Assembly: GCF_000018425.1 (NCBI RefSeq)
Contig: NC_010424.1
Location: 1,364,001-1,428,000, forward strand
Length of the DNA stretch: 64,000 nt
Source: Candidatus Desulforudis audaxviator MP104C
GTDB taxonomy: Bacteria > Bacillota > Desulfotomaculia > Desulfotomaculales > Desulforudaceae
Direction of reading: 5' to 3'
The position numbers and the translations under genes are program-made. Below, piece after piece: positions 1-8,131 of this stretch (positions are counted from its first letter, which is position 1; each line of letters opens with the position of its first letter). The notes under the pieces were generated by a model that made no database searches, was not told the origin of the DNA, and was given only the letters and a program-made list of their open reading frames with translations.

Positions 1-1259
1 ACTATGCGACCTCCTGCACAATCAGTCCAGATAGCCTCATGGCCGCGAAGCTGGAATGCACCACGCAGAAGCTGGTATGGGGTAAGAATACGCACCGGGG
101 CAACATGCAACCTTCCGAGATTGATCTCTCGCTCAGCCTGGTTCTTTGCTTCTCCCGGAGTGTAACCACGGTCCAATAACTGCCGGTAAAGGGCCTGCAA
201 GGCACGGGAATGCTGCAACACCACCCGGTCGTCACCGAAGCGCTCGCCCAAGCGACTACGCATCGCATTCAGGCTAGCCTGGTAAGGAAGCACATAGAAA
301 AGCGGAGGGTTTCCAACGGTTTGTCGCCCGTTTGCGGCGGCCCATAGTAAAGCGGCCTCGGTCTTGCCGCTCCCCGTCGGGGCTACCAGAACAGCGCACC
401 CCGGCGTCTCGCTGGCGTGGGTTTGATGGGCATAGACCTCATCTCCAGTCTTTGCAGGCGGTGGCAAATCCAGCACCCTTGCCATGATGGCTGGAGATGC
501 AAGAGACTCCAACTTCGCAAATGCCTGCCAAGCTGACCCCGCATGATCCGCCAAGATCAACACGCCCCTTGTAAATCGTCCGGCTAGGGCTGCTGAGGAA
601 CGAGCATCCTCTTTGCGAAGGCGGACGACCAGTTGAGCGTAGGCGTCCAATGCCCGCCGCGCAAACCCCGGGAAGGTTGACCGATCAAAGGTTCCATCTG
701 AAGCCGGAAGGATGAACCGTTCATTCGACGCCAACAACAAACACCCTTTTAGTAACGGCAACAAGCCATACAAGACCATTTTCGGGGCAAGATGGAAAAA
801 CTCTTCGTCCAGATCCAGGGCCACTTGCTCCAAAGAATCGGACAGTGGAGGCTCCTCCCAGTCGCAACCCGGAGGAAAATCCCGCTCAAGAATCGAAAAA
901 TCCTTGTGATGAGACAGAATCCCGGCAGCCACCCACGGCAGATCCTGATGCGGGTCGTTGTCTAGAAGCCAAGGAAGAAAGGCGGCAGAAAGGACTTCAT
1001 GCCGGAATGGAAACTCTCCATTGCCTCTGAGCATTTTCTGGAATCCACCGGCACATTTCCCGACATCGTGGAGAACCGCTGCCAGGGCCATTCGCGACCA
1101 GAAACGCGGCATTTGAGAAAGCTGATCCAATTCCGGCATACGCGCATGCAAAGCAACAACATTGGCAAGGACCCGTTGAGTATGACTGACTAACGTCTCT
1201 CCACTGGTTGCCTTGCCAACCCGGCTTTTGGCCCAAATATGATCAAAATCTGGCAACAC
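1..1259 (-). CDS. cas3: Cas3 HD nuclease-helicase, type I-B, 3' end outside window
   Basis: CRISPR interference nuclease-helicase, recruited by Cascade to unwind and degrade target DNA. About 419 codons are visible; the C-terminal part lies beyond position 1. The N-terminal HD nuclease domain shows LHDVGK (HD near residues 64-65) and a later LSHHK motif. A Walker A motif, APTGSGKT, opens the helicase part near positions 360-395. The start chosen is GTG at 1259, because GGAG at 1269-1272 gives normal spacing; an in-frame ATG at 1268 directly abuts that GGAG and is an alternative. The start overlaps the end of cas5, so translation is probably coupled. Fused HD and helicase domains match the usual type I-B arrangement. 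Confidence 0.93.
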   Translation of the reverse strand, partial: MLPDFDHIWAKSRVGKATSGETLVSHTQRVLANVVALHARMPELDQLSQMPRFWSRMALAAVLHDVGKCAGGFQKMLRGNGEFPFRHEVLSAAFLPWLLDNDPHQDLPWVAAGILSHHKDFSILERDFPPGCDWEEPPLSDSLEQVALDLDEEFFHLAPKMVLYGLLPLLKGCLLLASNERFILPASDGTFDRSTFPGFARRALDAYAQLVVRLRKEDARSSAALAGRFTRGVLILADHAGSAWQAFAKLESLASPAIMARVLDLPPPAKTGDEVYAHQTHASETPGCAVLVAPTGSGKTEAALLWAAANGRQTVGNPPLFYVLPYQASLNAMRSRLGERFGDDRVVLQHSRALQALYRQLLDRGYTPGEAKNQAEREINLGRLHVAPVRILTPYQLLRGAFQLRGHEAIWTDCAGGRI

Positions 1260-2010
1260 TATCTTCATCTCCGACAAACGAGTGGAAAACAAGTCCCCTT
1301 CTCGCCCCTTCGTGTTTTGCGGGCGAATATGGGTCTACTAACCATCCCTCCGGTGCCCGATCTTTATGCTGAAGCAACCGGTTGGTATGGGGAACCTCTC
1401 CGGCGTAAACCAGATCAAAGAGCATGATGTATCTACCGAAATGCGGTTCCCTGCCCGGAGGTGGCTCAATGTAGCGAGGCATGAGGACGGTCACCCCGCG
1501 TCCAAGCAGTGGCCGCATGGCAAACGGCAGCAAGGTCTGTTCCAAATAGGCTCCTTTTGCCTTCTCTAATTCAATCACTTCAACCGAGGTAATGCTCGCC
1601 AGATCTTGAGACCGTCCTAGAATTACGCAAAACACCGGATTGCGAAAAGCTTCGGCCAAATCTGGCGGGTAGAGGTAAAGGGTCAACCGGCAGCCGAACA
1701 AAAAATCCCGTAGATGTGGTTGAACTACAGCCTGAGTGGAAACAGGATATTTCCTTTCTCCCCATTTGAAAGTTTGGCCGCCTTTGGTGATCACATGCTG
1801 GTGTTCCAAGTCACTCCCTTTAGCTTGAAAACTAAATTGGTAAGCAAACTTAACGGTTGCTGGGTTGAACCATTCGCCCACCGCGCTTGCAATATGACCG
1901 TAAATGGTCGAGGGCGGCGGCATATCAAAACTGGTCTGCCGCCCGATCAAAAAATGAGGGTAGCGAAACGAGGCGATAGGTGCTTCAATATGCACTTTAG
2001 CCACTCTCAT
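1243..2010 (-). CDS. cas5: Cas5, type I-B (Cas5t) Cascade subunit
   Basis: 255-aa RAMP-family Cascade subunit that normally caps the 5' handle of the crRNA and contacts the large subunit. The N-terminus carries the family signature (IEAPIASFRYPHF, then PPPSTIYGH), followed by a glycine-rich region near residue 170. Its ATG overlaps the cas7 stop by four bases (ATGA), and its own 3' end overlaps cas3, giving a tightly coupled cas7-cas5-cas3 order. That order and the sequence type fit subtype I-B of the Tneap kind. Family assignment is by recognised motifs and context. Confidence 0.92.
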   Translation of the reverse strand: MRVAKVHIEAPIASFRYPHFLIGRQTSFDMPPPSTIYGHIASAVGEWFNPATVKFAYQFSFQAKGSDLEHQHVITKGGQTFKWGERKYPVSTQAVVQPHLRDFLFGCRLTLYLYPPDLAEAFRNPVFCVILGRSQDLASITSVEVIELEKAKGAYLEQTLLPFAMRPLLGRGVTVLMPRYIEPPPGREPHFGRYIMLFDLVYAGEVPHTNRLLQHKDRAPEGWLVDPYSPAKHEGARRGLVFHSFVGDEDSVARF

Positions 2011-3074
2011 TCGTACCAGGCCTCATTATCAGAGTCGGCCAACTTGTCAGCCATCGCTTGGATCGCTTCCCGAGGATGCTGCAAATGAATCGTCAGACTG
2101 CTAGCTGCGGCAACAATGGCGTCCTGTAAGGCTTGACGCTCTTCGTCCAGAAAACCCTTGGCCCACCCTATATGGATGTCGGACAAGAAGTCTTCCTTGT
2201 AAACCCTTAGAATCTCGGCAAATGCTTCCCGGTCAAATTCGGTCTGATGGGTTTTTGAAGCCCTCAACGCCCGATAGAAAGGATTGTTGCCGTTCTTCAC
2301 CACGGCGAGGAAAACAATAGCCGGAACCAAATCCGTGTAATGAAGGGCCTGCTTCGCTCCGCCGCTCAGTTCAGCTAACGCTCTAACTAGAGTAGACACG
2401 CGCTGGCAGCGTTTTTCAATTGGTAAACGCAATGCCATTTGCTTGCGAACTTTGACCTCCCGGCAGCCTTCGTTCTGCGCCTCTTCCCGCCGGTAGGTAT
2501 CAAGATTCTTATAACCTACCCGCTCACTGTCAAAGAAAGTCCCGGCGCAGGTAAGGTCAAGAGAAAACAAGCCCCGGAGATGAGCACGGTAAAACTCGTG
2601 CTCGTGCGGTACGGGATCGCCATCCTGGCGGGTCATAGTCCCAAAATCAGACACAATTGGAGACGGAGCAATGGCCACAAAAGTCCCCACCCGGAATGGT
2701 GAAACACGGGTGATCTCCCGGTCTTTCTCCAACGGAGTTGTCTCCTTGGCCTTTACTGCATCAGTTTTTTTGGAAGGGGCACGCATGTAACCAAAAAGAT
2801 CGTCGTCCCAATTCCTAACGGGGTTTGCATCGGTGTAGGCTATTTTACCTTCACGAAATACGGGTGCCGCTACCCAATCACCACCCGAGGTTTCCAGTCC
2901 GGTGCGCAGCCAATACCGAAAGGCCTGCGCTGATACGTACGGAAGTACACCCTGTGGTGTTCTGATTTTTTTCACGGCGATAGTGTTGTCCGTTCGGGCT
3001 CCGGCATCAGCTCCAGCGTTATTCAGGGCGGAGGCCGGAGCATCCAAAACCAACAGTCCTGCCAGAAAAGCCAT
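2007..3074 (-). CDS. cas7: Cas7 / Cst2 / DevR, Cascade backbone subunit
   Basis: 355-aa RAMP protein of the Cst2/DevR family, which polymerises along the crRNA spacer to form the Cascade backbone. The N-terminus has the typical FLAGLLVLDAPASALNNAG block, then a basic stretch and YVSAQAFRYWLR, which is characteristic of type I-B Cas7. The ATG at 3074 follows a GAGGAG ribosome site and lies 21 bp after the cas8 stop. The end overlaps the cas5 start by four bases. No unusual breaks are seen. Confidence 0.94.
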   Translation of the reverse strand: MAFLAGLLVLDAPASALNNAGADAGARTDNTIAVKKIRTPQGVLPYVSAQAFRYWLRTGLETSGGDWVAAPVFREGKIAYTDANPVRNWDDDLFGYMRAPSKKTDAVKAKETTPLEKDREITRVSPFRVGTFVAIAPSPIVSDFGTMTRQDGDPVPHEHEFYRAHLRGLFSLDLTCAGTFFDSERVGYKNLDTYRREEAQNEGCREVKVRKQMALRLPIEKRCQRVSTLVRALAELSGGAKQALHYTDLVPAIVFLAVVKNGNNPFYRALRASKTHQTEFDREAFAEILRVYKEDFLSDIHIGWAKGFLDEERQALQDAIVAAASSLTIHLQHPREAIQAMADKLADSDNEAWYE

Positions 3075-3095
3075 GCTAATCTCTCCTCATAAATC

Positions 3096-4652
3096 TTAAT
3101 TGGTCTCTTCGTCTACCTGTATCTCGGGTTCAGCTAAAAGTTCACGATTATCTTCCCGGCCAAAAAACCCTTTACCGTAAAGCTGTTCTACTAGTCGAAT
3201 AGAAATCAGGTCCCTTGACAGGCTCCAGTCGCTACGCCCGACAGCGTGATCGGCCTCGAAAACATCCAAATATTCATCCAGCCCGAAGAGTAATCGGCCG
3301 TGATCTTTGGCCTGATTGCGCTGGGCCTTGGTCAAGGCGTTGCGTACCTCCCAAGGCCGTTGACCGTATACCAGGTCCCGAAACAACCCCTTGTCATTCG
3401 TTTGGCTTATATGATCAGCCAAACGGTCGGCGAACTGCTTGATAGCTTCAATTCGCCGTTCATCCACACCCATCACCTCTTTCAGAAAAATTTTAGTTAA
3501 AGACCAATCCGTCATTTTCGGCTCCCGCAATTTCACAACTCCCGAAACCGGAGTATCTCCCCGCAAGTGACGCCTTAAGAAGTTCCTAGCGGCACCCAAA
3601 TCCATAAATCCGTGCTCATAGATCGCAAACAAGTCCGCGATGACATCGTTCCGGGAACGACCGGGGCCGCCCGGTAACTGTTGAGTATCCCGCTTTTTTC
3701 TTCCACCACCCTTGTTTTCCTCTTTACCTTCGGGGACTGGCGTTTCCTGGGCGTAAGGACGCCGCCAAGCCTTGGCTACCAGGCTTCGCCACCGTATCCC
3801 ATAAGGTGCTGCATCCACAATTGTCAAAAACCGCGTCACCTGTATCGGAAGATGAAAGATTTCCAAAGAAGGTCCTTGTCCCGAATTACTCAACCAATAG
3901 GCAGTTACCGAAACATCCCGGCGAGTCCTAAACTCATTCCCCATACGCACACGATAGATATCCATGAGGTCATTCATAATTAAAGTGGCTGGCGCCTTGG
4001 CATCCGGATACTTGACCCGGTGCTTGGAAGTACCCGCAGCCTGTTCGCGCTCCAAATCTAGGGAAGGGCCTTTTGTTCGAGGTAGAGTACCGCTTTTGGC
4101 CAAATTTAGCAGCCGCTGATTATCAGCCAAATACCTTTCAGCAAAAGCCAAAGTGATAGCAGGATCATCTCCGTGAGCGATCAAGAGTCGTCCTTCGGCC
4201 CGCCGCCCTCCCAGCGGCAGTGCCTGCAGTGCTACCAAATAGGGACCGAAGATCGGGAGAAAGCTGTGACCTTCGGGATAGAAATTCAGCACATTCTCTC
4301 CGGTAAGCAGCGGCATTTGCCTTCTCTCAATCAAATGGGTCGCAGGTTTGCCGGAAAAGGGGCAAGTAAAATGCTTCGCTCCGGAATCCGGCATTGAGCG
4401 ATGTGCACGTAGTACTCTATTCTCATACTCTTTTCTCTTTTCAGGCCCGGAAGTGGGGTTGTCATAGGCATTCATTGTAAAAACACAGGCGTTGTAACTG
4501 GTCATTAACCCGCTGAAATAGTATTCCGCCATCCGATCGGCCGCCGAATCCAAATCCTCCATCGTAAGGTCCCGAGGATCGTTTTTCCGGCACATCACAC
4601 ATAATGTAGCAATCCCGACATCAACCAAAGGGTGTCCAGTCCAAGTTAGCAT
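3096..4652 (-). CDS. cas8: Cas8a1/Cst1-type large Cascade subunit
   Basis: 518-aa large subunit of a type I-B (Tneap) effector, which would recognise the PAM and hold the complex together. The opening WTGHPLVDVGIATL and a CxxC at residues 18-21 fit the Cst1 (CXXC-CXXC) family. The second pair expected in the name-giving motif is degenerate here (CPFSGK near residue 97, a single Cys). The start ATG follows an excellent AAGGAGGTGA site, at plus-strand positions 4661-4670. It begins the cas8-cas7-cas5-cas3 run. The upstream 312 bp hold CRISPR-repeat-like motifs described separately. The exact Cas8 subfamily name is less certain than the role. Confidence 0.82.
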   Translation of the reverse strand: MLTWTGHPLVDVGIATLCVMCRKNDPRDLTMEDLDSAADRMAEYYFSGLMTSYNACVFTMNAYDNPTSGPEKRKEYENRVLRAHRSMPDSGAKHFTCPFSGKPATHLIERRQMPLLTGENVLNFYPEGHSFLPIFGPYLVALQALPLGGRRAEGRLLIAHGDDPAITLAFAERYLADNQRLLNLAKSGTLPRTKGPSLDLEREQAAGTSKHRVKYPDAKAPATLIMNDLMDIYRVRMGNEFRTRRDVSVTAYWLSNSGQGPSLEIFHLPIQVTRFLTIVDAAPYGIRWRSLVAKAWRRPYAQETPVPEGKEENKGGGRKKRDTQQLPGGPGRSRNDVIADLFAIYEHGFMDLGAARNFLRRHLRGDTPVSGVVKLREPKMTDWSLTKIFLKEVMGVDERRIEAIKQFADRLADHISQTNDKGLFRDLVYGQRPWEVRNALTKAQRNQAKDHGRLLFGLDEYLDVFEADHAVGRSDWSLSRDLISIRLVEQLYGKGFFGREDNRELLAEPEIQVDEETN

Positions 4653-4807
4653 TCCTCCTTCACCTCCTTAGAGTCTTAATGTCATAAGCCCTGGACAGGT
4701 TGCATATCTCTATTGAAGTAGATGCAAGACAGCTAATGTGAGGAGTACAAGTGCCAAGCTAAGCAATAGGAGTATGGTCATTGTTATTGGACTCACCGTC
4801 CTTATCC

Positions 4808-4825
4808 CAATCCTGGGATTGAAAT
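4808..4825 (+). repeat. CRISPR-repeat-like motif 1
   Basis: Eighteen bases with a short inverted repeat (CAATCC/GGATTG) ending in GGGATTGAAAT, like the 3' end of many type I-B repeats. It matches motif 2 at 16 of 18 positions. The seven bases that follow (4826-4832, AGAGTCT) recur at 4670-4676, directly next to the cas8 ribosome-binding site. A relic repeat or crRNA-like regulator is inferred, not shown. Confidence 0.35.
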
Positions 4826-4914
4826 AGAGTCTGCTCCATATTTATGTGGACGGTAGGTCCTATATGCTTGGGCTATTTACTTCCTTAACTTTCCTCCAAA
4901 TCAGGATACTGAAA

Positions 4915-4932
4915 CAATCCAGGTATTGAAAT
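4915..4932 (+). repeat. CRISPR-repeat-like motif 2
   Basis: Second copy of the motif at 4808-4825, differing at two positions and also ending in ATTGAAAT. A weaker related stretch (AATCAGGATACTGAAAC) lies immediately upstream at about 4899-4915. The distance from motif 1 (107 bp start to start) is longer than one normal repeat-spacer unit, so this is not an ordinary array. Confidence 0.33.
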
Positions 4933-4964
4933 TACTCTTAAACTAGGACCCGATGAAAAGGGGA

Positions 4965-5975
4965 CTATCTTTTAGCATATACCTCTCCCATCCTCTTCAC
5001 CTCCGCCGCAACATCTTCATGTAGGCGGGCCGGGGCCAAAACCTCGGCCCGGGAACCGAAGCTCATCACCCACCGTTTCACCTCGCCTAGGCCGCGCACC
5101 CGAAGGATGAGGGTCAGTGAGCCGTCCGGGTGTTCTTCGATCTCTTGACTGGGATGCCACTGGCGTTCGCGGATGTACCGGGCTTGGAAGGAGTCGAAGC
5201 GGATGCGGACCTCTTCCAGTTCCCCGCCGCGTTCGAGGGCGAGGCTGTCCCCCAGGTAGGCGTTGATGTCGAAGGCCGGGTCGGGCGTGAAGTGGGCGTC
5301 CGTCACCCGGAGGTTGGTGATCCGGTCGAGGGCGAACATGCGCACTTCGTTCCGGAAATGGCAGTGGCCGATGAGGTACCACGCCCCCTGGTGGTGGCGC
5401 AGGTGGTAGGGGTCTACCCGGCGGGAGGTGTCGGCGTCCCGGCTGGCGGAGTAATAATCCAGATCCACGGTGCACCGTTCGCGCAGGGCCCGGCCCAGCA
5501 GTTCCTGCAAGTGCAGCAAGTGTTGCTCGTCGCCCCGGGGCCGCTCCACGGCAAAGGAGATGGTCTGGTTGACCAGAGAGAAATCCAGGGAAACCGTTTC
5601 GGGCATTGCCAGGCAGATCTTTTCGAAGGCGTCCGTGATCAGTTTTTCGAAGGGCGTCCCCCGGTACTGGGAGAGGAGTTTACTTCCCAGAAACAGGGCG
5701 AGCACTTCGCCTTCAGACAGGGTGAAGGGCGGCAGTTGAAAGTCGCGCGCGTAATAGTAACCGCCCCGCGTCCGGTCGTACTTCAGGGGAGCGTTCAGTT
5801 GGTCGCGCAGGTACTCAAGGTCGCGCTCGATGGTGCGCCGGCTGGTCTCAAATTCCTCAACCAACCGGGCAACGCTGGGAAACGTACGGACGCGCACCAA
5901 GGCGTCGATATGGTAAATACGCCCCAGAGCCGAGCGATTACGGTTCCCGAAGGCCTTTTTCGGGTCTTTGCCCAT
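4965..5975 (-). CDS. WYL-domain transcriptional regulator of the CRISPR locus
   Basis: 336-aa DNA-binding regulator of the HTH_11-WYL-WCX type. A helix-turn-helix covers roughly residues 15-75 (SVARLVEEF, SRRTIERDL). The WYL sensor domain, probably binding a nucleotide or nucleic-acid ligand, includes AWYLIGHC and the Arg-rich VDPYHLRHH region, with a C-terminal WCX-like extension. An open frame extends to a TTG at 6041, but ATG 5975 is preferred because AGGTGA lies at the right distance upstream. It sits between cas6 and cas8 on the same strand; WYL proteins often control cas genes, so cas regulation is the obvious inference. Its ligand and operator are unknown. Confidence 0.88.
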   Translation of the reverse strand: MGKDPKKAFGNRNRSALGRIYHIDALVRVRTFPSVARLVEEFETSRRTIERDLEYLRDQLNAPLKYDRTRGGYYYARDFQLPPFTLSEGEVLALFLGSKLLSQYRGTPFEKLITDAFEKICLAMPETVSLDFSLVNQTISFAVERPRGDEQHLLHLQELLGRALRERCTVDLDYYSASRDADTSRRVDPYHLRHHQGAWYLIGHCHFRNEVRMFALDRITNLRVTDAHFTPDPAFDINAYLGDSLALERGGELEEVRIRFDSFQARYIRERQWHPSQEIEEHPDGSLTLILRVRGLGEVKRWVMSFGSRAEVLAPARLHEDVAAEVKRMGEVYAKR

Positions 5976-6141
5976 ATTGTCATCACCTGGCGCCTTGGTA
6001 CCATTAATAACCTTTATATCCAATTTCGACGTGATCACCAAATATCCCTTCCGAATCCTGATTATTACACAAGACCGGCATCGCGATCAGCACGGCAACA
6101 ACCGCAAACGGTCATCAAGTCATGCACTCATGATAAACGCT

Positions 6142-6166
6142 GACCCCGCCAAATACTGGCGGGGTC
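6142..6166 (-). terminator. Stem-loop after cas6
   Basis: Perfect inverted repeat GACCCCGCC/GGCGGGGTC around a 7-base loop, lying 13 bp after the cas6 stop. The T-run on the minus strand is weak, so termination is plausible rather than certain. It would separate cas6 from the WYL gene. Confidence 0.5.
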
Positions 6167-6178
6167 TGACTTGTGCCT

Positions 6179-7174
6179 TTATTCTATGCTCTCGATCCGG
6201 TACTTCCCCATTCCGAAGACGGCGCCCTTGCCGACGTGAACGTATTCGCCGATTTTCAGCAGGGGCCGGAACTCGGCCGCATCTCCGGTGTAGATCACCT
6301 TGCCGACCAGGCCGCCCATGGTGATGCGGGCGTCACGGCGGCCGGAATACCGGTCCCAATCCACCCAGCGCGTGTCTTCGGACAGGGTGCGGACTCGCTC
6401 GGCGCGCTCGATAAGGCCCGTAAAGTCAACGTCCAGTTCTTCTCCCTGGTGGAAGTACATCAAGGATGAGATCCGGCGCAGCAGTCCGCGGAGCAACACG
6501 TGAAACGGAAGCGCGGTCACGAACCGGTCATGGTGTTTCAGCCGGGTCATGGTCAGTAACCTTATTTGCAGACGGTCATTCGCAGCATTGGGGGTGGTCT
6601 GGCTCATGATTTCGGCCCCGCTCAACGAGGTCCCGGGATCACGCACGGTACGGTCGGAGGCGCAGAAAATGGTTTTCTCGACCCCATCCAGCCCGACGAA
6701 GTTCACCGTGCGCAGCAGGTAGGGACGTCTTCCCTTGCCGATGCCGACACGCCCCAGTTCATCGAGGCTGACGATGAAGTAAGGAAGGAACTTGATGCCC
6801 TTCCCGACGAGCACCAGGTGAAAGGACAGTTTCTCTCCGGGTTTGTATTCCTGTTGGGTTTCCAAGGGTGGTTCAATAACAAAGGGGCGCGGAATGTTCT
6901 CCAGGTTCCGCAGGGCCTGCGCGCCGGCAGGCGGCGCAGTCTCAAATACGTAGGCGAACGGGCAGGACTCCCGGAGCAGGCAGCCGTGACATTCGTCCTG
7001 CCTTTGGGCGCAGCATATTCGGCGGAAGACACGTCCGAACCCCCCACGTAGGGTGGAACCCTTGTAGCGAGGTAGAATCAGTCCATCAGCACCCGCTTCC
7101 AGTTCAACCCGGTAACGGGCGATGCGAAGATTGGAGAGACCGGAAGTGGAGAGTTCGTTAAGGCTCTGATTCAT
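6179..7174 (-). CDS. cas6: Cas6 pre-crRNA processing endoribonuclease
   Basis: 331-aa Cas6 of the PF10040 RAMP type, expected to cut pre-crRNA in the repeat and leave an 8-nt 5' handle. An N-terminal segment carries a Cys cluster (CC, then CHGC and a further Cys around residues 55-75) seen in this Cas6 branch. The C-terminus has the Gly-rich signature GKGAVFGMGKYRI. ATG 7174 is chosen because GGGAAG lies upstream; a GTG at 7180 is also in frame. The start overlaps the end of the HEAT-repeat gene by 17 bp, so the two are co-transcribed and probably translationally coupled. A stem-loop follows its stop. Confidence 0.9.
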   Translation of the reverse strand: MNQSLNELSTSGLSNLRIARYRVELEAGADGLILPRYKGSTLRGGFGRVFRRICCAQRQDECHGCLLRESCPFAYVFETAPPAGAQALRNLENIPRPFVIEPPLETQQEYKPGEKLSFHLVLVGKGIKFLPYFIVSLDELGRVGIGKGRRPYLLRTVNFVGLDGVEKTIFCASDRTVRDPGTSLSGAEIMSQTTPNAANDRLQIRLLTMTRLKHHDRFVTALPFHVLLRGLLRRISSLMYFHQGEELDVDFTGLIERAERVRTLSEDTRWVDWDRYSGRRDARITMGGLVGKVIYTGDAAEFRPLLKIGEYVHVGKGAVFGMGKYRIESIE

Positions 7175-7925
7175 TGCCACTCTTCCCTAAGCGCTGCTGC
7201 GCCTTTCGGACCCATTCGGCGTCCAGGCGGGTGAGCCTTTGTTTTTTCAGGTTCTCGCGCATGATCCAGAGTATGTCCTTGTCCCGGGACGAAAACCACT
7301 TCTCCATCAGTTCCTTGCCGGGAGCGGGCAGGGCGGTTACGGCCACGCTCCAGCAGTAACCGAGCGCTTTTCTCAAGATGCTGAACCCGGGGCTCGTACG
7401 GTCCTCCACCGTGATGAGCCCGGCGGTGATCCGGTCGAGGAGCGCGAGCACGGCCATGGCGTGTTTTCTCTCGGCCAGCAGGCGCGGTTCGCAAAGGCCC
7501 ACCGCCGCGGCCCGCTGTTCGTAGAGGCTGCCCCGGCTCCAGCCGTCCATTTCCCGGAGCAAAAAGTCCATGTCGGCGTCGCCGATGTACTGGAGGGCGA
7601 TGGCCACGCTCTCCCGGACCCGCCAGCGGGGGTCGGGGGCGTGCCGGCGCAGTTCGGGCAGAAGCCCGGTGTCGCCCCAAGCGATCAGTTTACCGAGCCC
7701 GGCGACCCCGCACGCGGCGAGGAACTCATGGGGCGAGTCGGCGGACGCCTTTTCCGGGGTGAAGGCGGCCAGTTCCAGGAAGAGTTCCCTGGTGCCCTCC
7801 GCGGCTACCGCTTCGAGCAGCTCCAGGTTGGCCCGTTTTCCCGGCAGGCCGGACTCCGCCAGCAGGAACGGTTTCCAGTCCGCGAGGGATTTCAGGCGGT
7901 TCCGGTATTCATCCACCTTCCCCAT
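7158..7925 (-). CDS. HEAT-repeat protein encoded directly upstream of and overlapping cas6
   Basis: 255-aa soluble alpha-helical protein whose middle (about residues 85-215) reads as HEAT repeats (for example DPRWRVRESVAIALQYIGD). It has no visible catalytic motif or signal peptide. It resembles HEAT or DNA-alkylation-repair-like scaffolds, which generally bind proteins or DNA. ATG 7925 is preceded by GGGAG. Its 3' end overlaps cas6, which makes it part of the CRISPR locus by transcription; a CRISPR-related role is inference from position alone. A perfect 17-bp palindrome lies just upstream. Confidence 0.75.
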   Translation of the reverse strand: MGKVDEYRNRLKSLADWKPFLLAESGLPGKRANLELLEAVAAEGTRELFLELAAFTPEKASADSPHEFLAACGVAGLGKLIAWGDTGLLPELRRHAPDPRWRVRESVAIALQYIGDADMDFLLREMDGWSRGSLYEQRAAAVGLCEPRLLAERKHAMAVLALLDRITAGLITVEDRTSPGFSILRKALGYCWSVAVTALPAPGKELMEKWFSSRDKDILWIMRENLKKQRLTRLDAEWVRKAQQRLGKSGNESEP

Positions 7926-7941
7926 GCGCGCTCCCGTTCTT

Positions 7942-7958
7942 ACTATCCAATGGATAGT
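7942..7958. promoter_or_regulatory. Palindromic operator candidate upstream of HEAT gene-cas6
   Basis: Perfect inverted repeat ACTATCCA-A-TGGATAGT, 17-33 bp upstream of the HEAT-gene start codon on the minus strand. Its position suits repressor binding over a promoter. The WYL protein encoded nearby is a possible ligand of the site, but nothing in the sequence proves it. Confidence 0.45.
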
Positions 7959-8040
7959 TTTGTACGCGACCTCTTCCTGGGTATTTTCTACAGGCGTGCC
8001 CGTTTCCCCTGTGCGCCGCGGGCCGTTTTTTGGGTGCCGC

Positions 8041-8070
8041 CCCGGCCCCCGGGGCTTCCCGGGGCCGGGG
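8041..8070. other. Strong GC hairpin in the rqcH upstream region
   Basis: CCCGGCCCC pairs with GGGGCCGGG, with further pairing inside (CGGG/CCCG) around a CTT loop. It lies between the divergent HEAT-cas6 and rqcH genes. A TATACT -10-like box follows at 8087-8092. It could be a terminator of minus-strand antisense transcription or simply a structured spacer. Confidence 0.4.
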
Positions 8071-8131
8071 AACGGTGATATTGTGGTATACTGGTGAAGC
8101 GAATCGTAAACACAGGGGGCCTCTATTTAGC

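Larger units (their letters stand above)
4653..4964. other. Intergenic region upstream of cas8 with CRISPR-repeat-like motifs
   Basis: 312 bp between the WYL regulator and cas8, noticeably richer in A and T than its surroundings. It presumably holds the cas8 promoter on the minus strand. On the plus strand are two sites ending in ATTGAAAT, the kind of 8-nt handle left by Cas6 on type I-B crRNAs. The first is enclosed by a 7-bp inverted repeat, ACCGTCC at 4795-4801 and GGACGGT at 4848-4854. A very short hydrophobic open frame (GTG 4738 or ATG 4774 to TAG 4827) overlaps the first motif. No regular repeat-spacer array is present. Confidence 0.6.

Noticed and set aside
4712-4717. A third ATTGAA word about 106 bp before CRISPR-like motif 1
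   Set aside because: Upstream bases do not match the other two motifs, so the even spacing is probably chance.
5130-6143. A 337-codon plus-strand frame opposite the WYL gene
   Set aside because: It is the antisense of a well-supported gene and reads as Val/Gly/Gln-rich low-complexity protein with no known family.
1-7925. A CRISPR array within the cas cluster
   Set aside because: No run of identical repeats with even spacers exists; only two isolated degenerate motifs are present.
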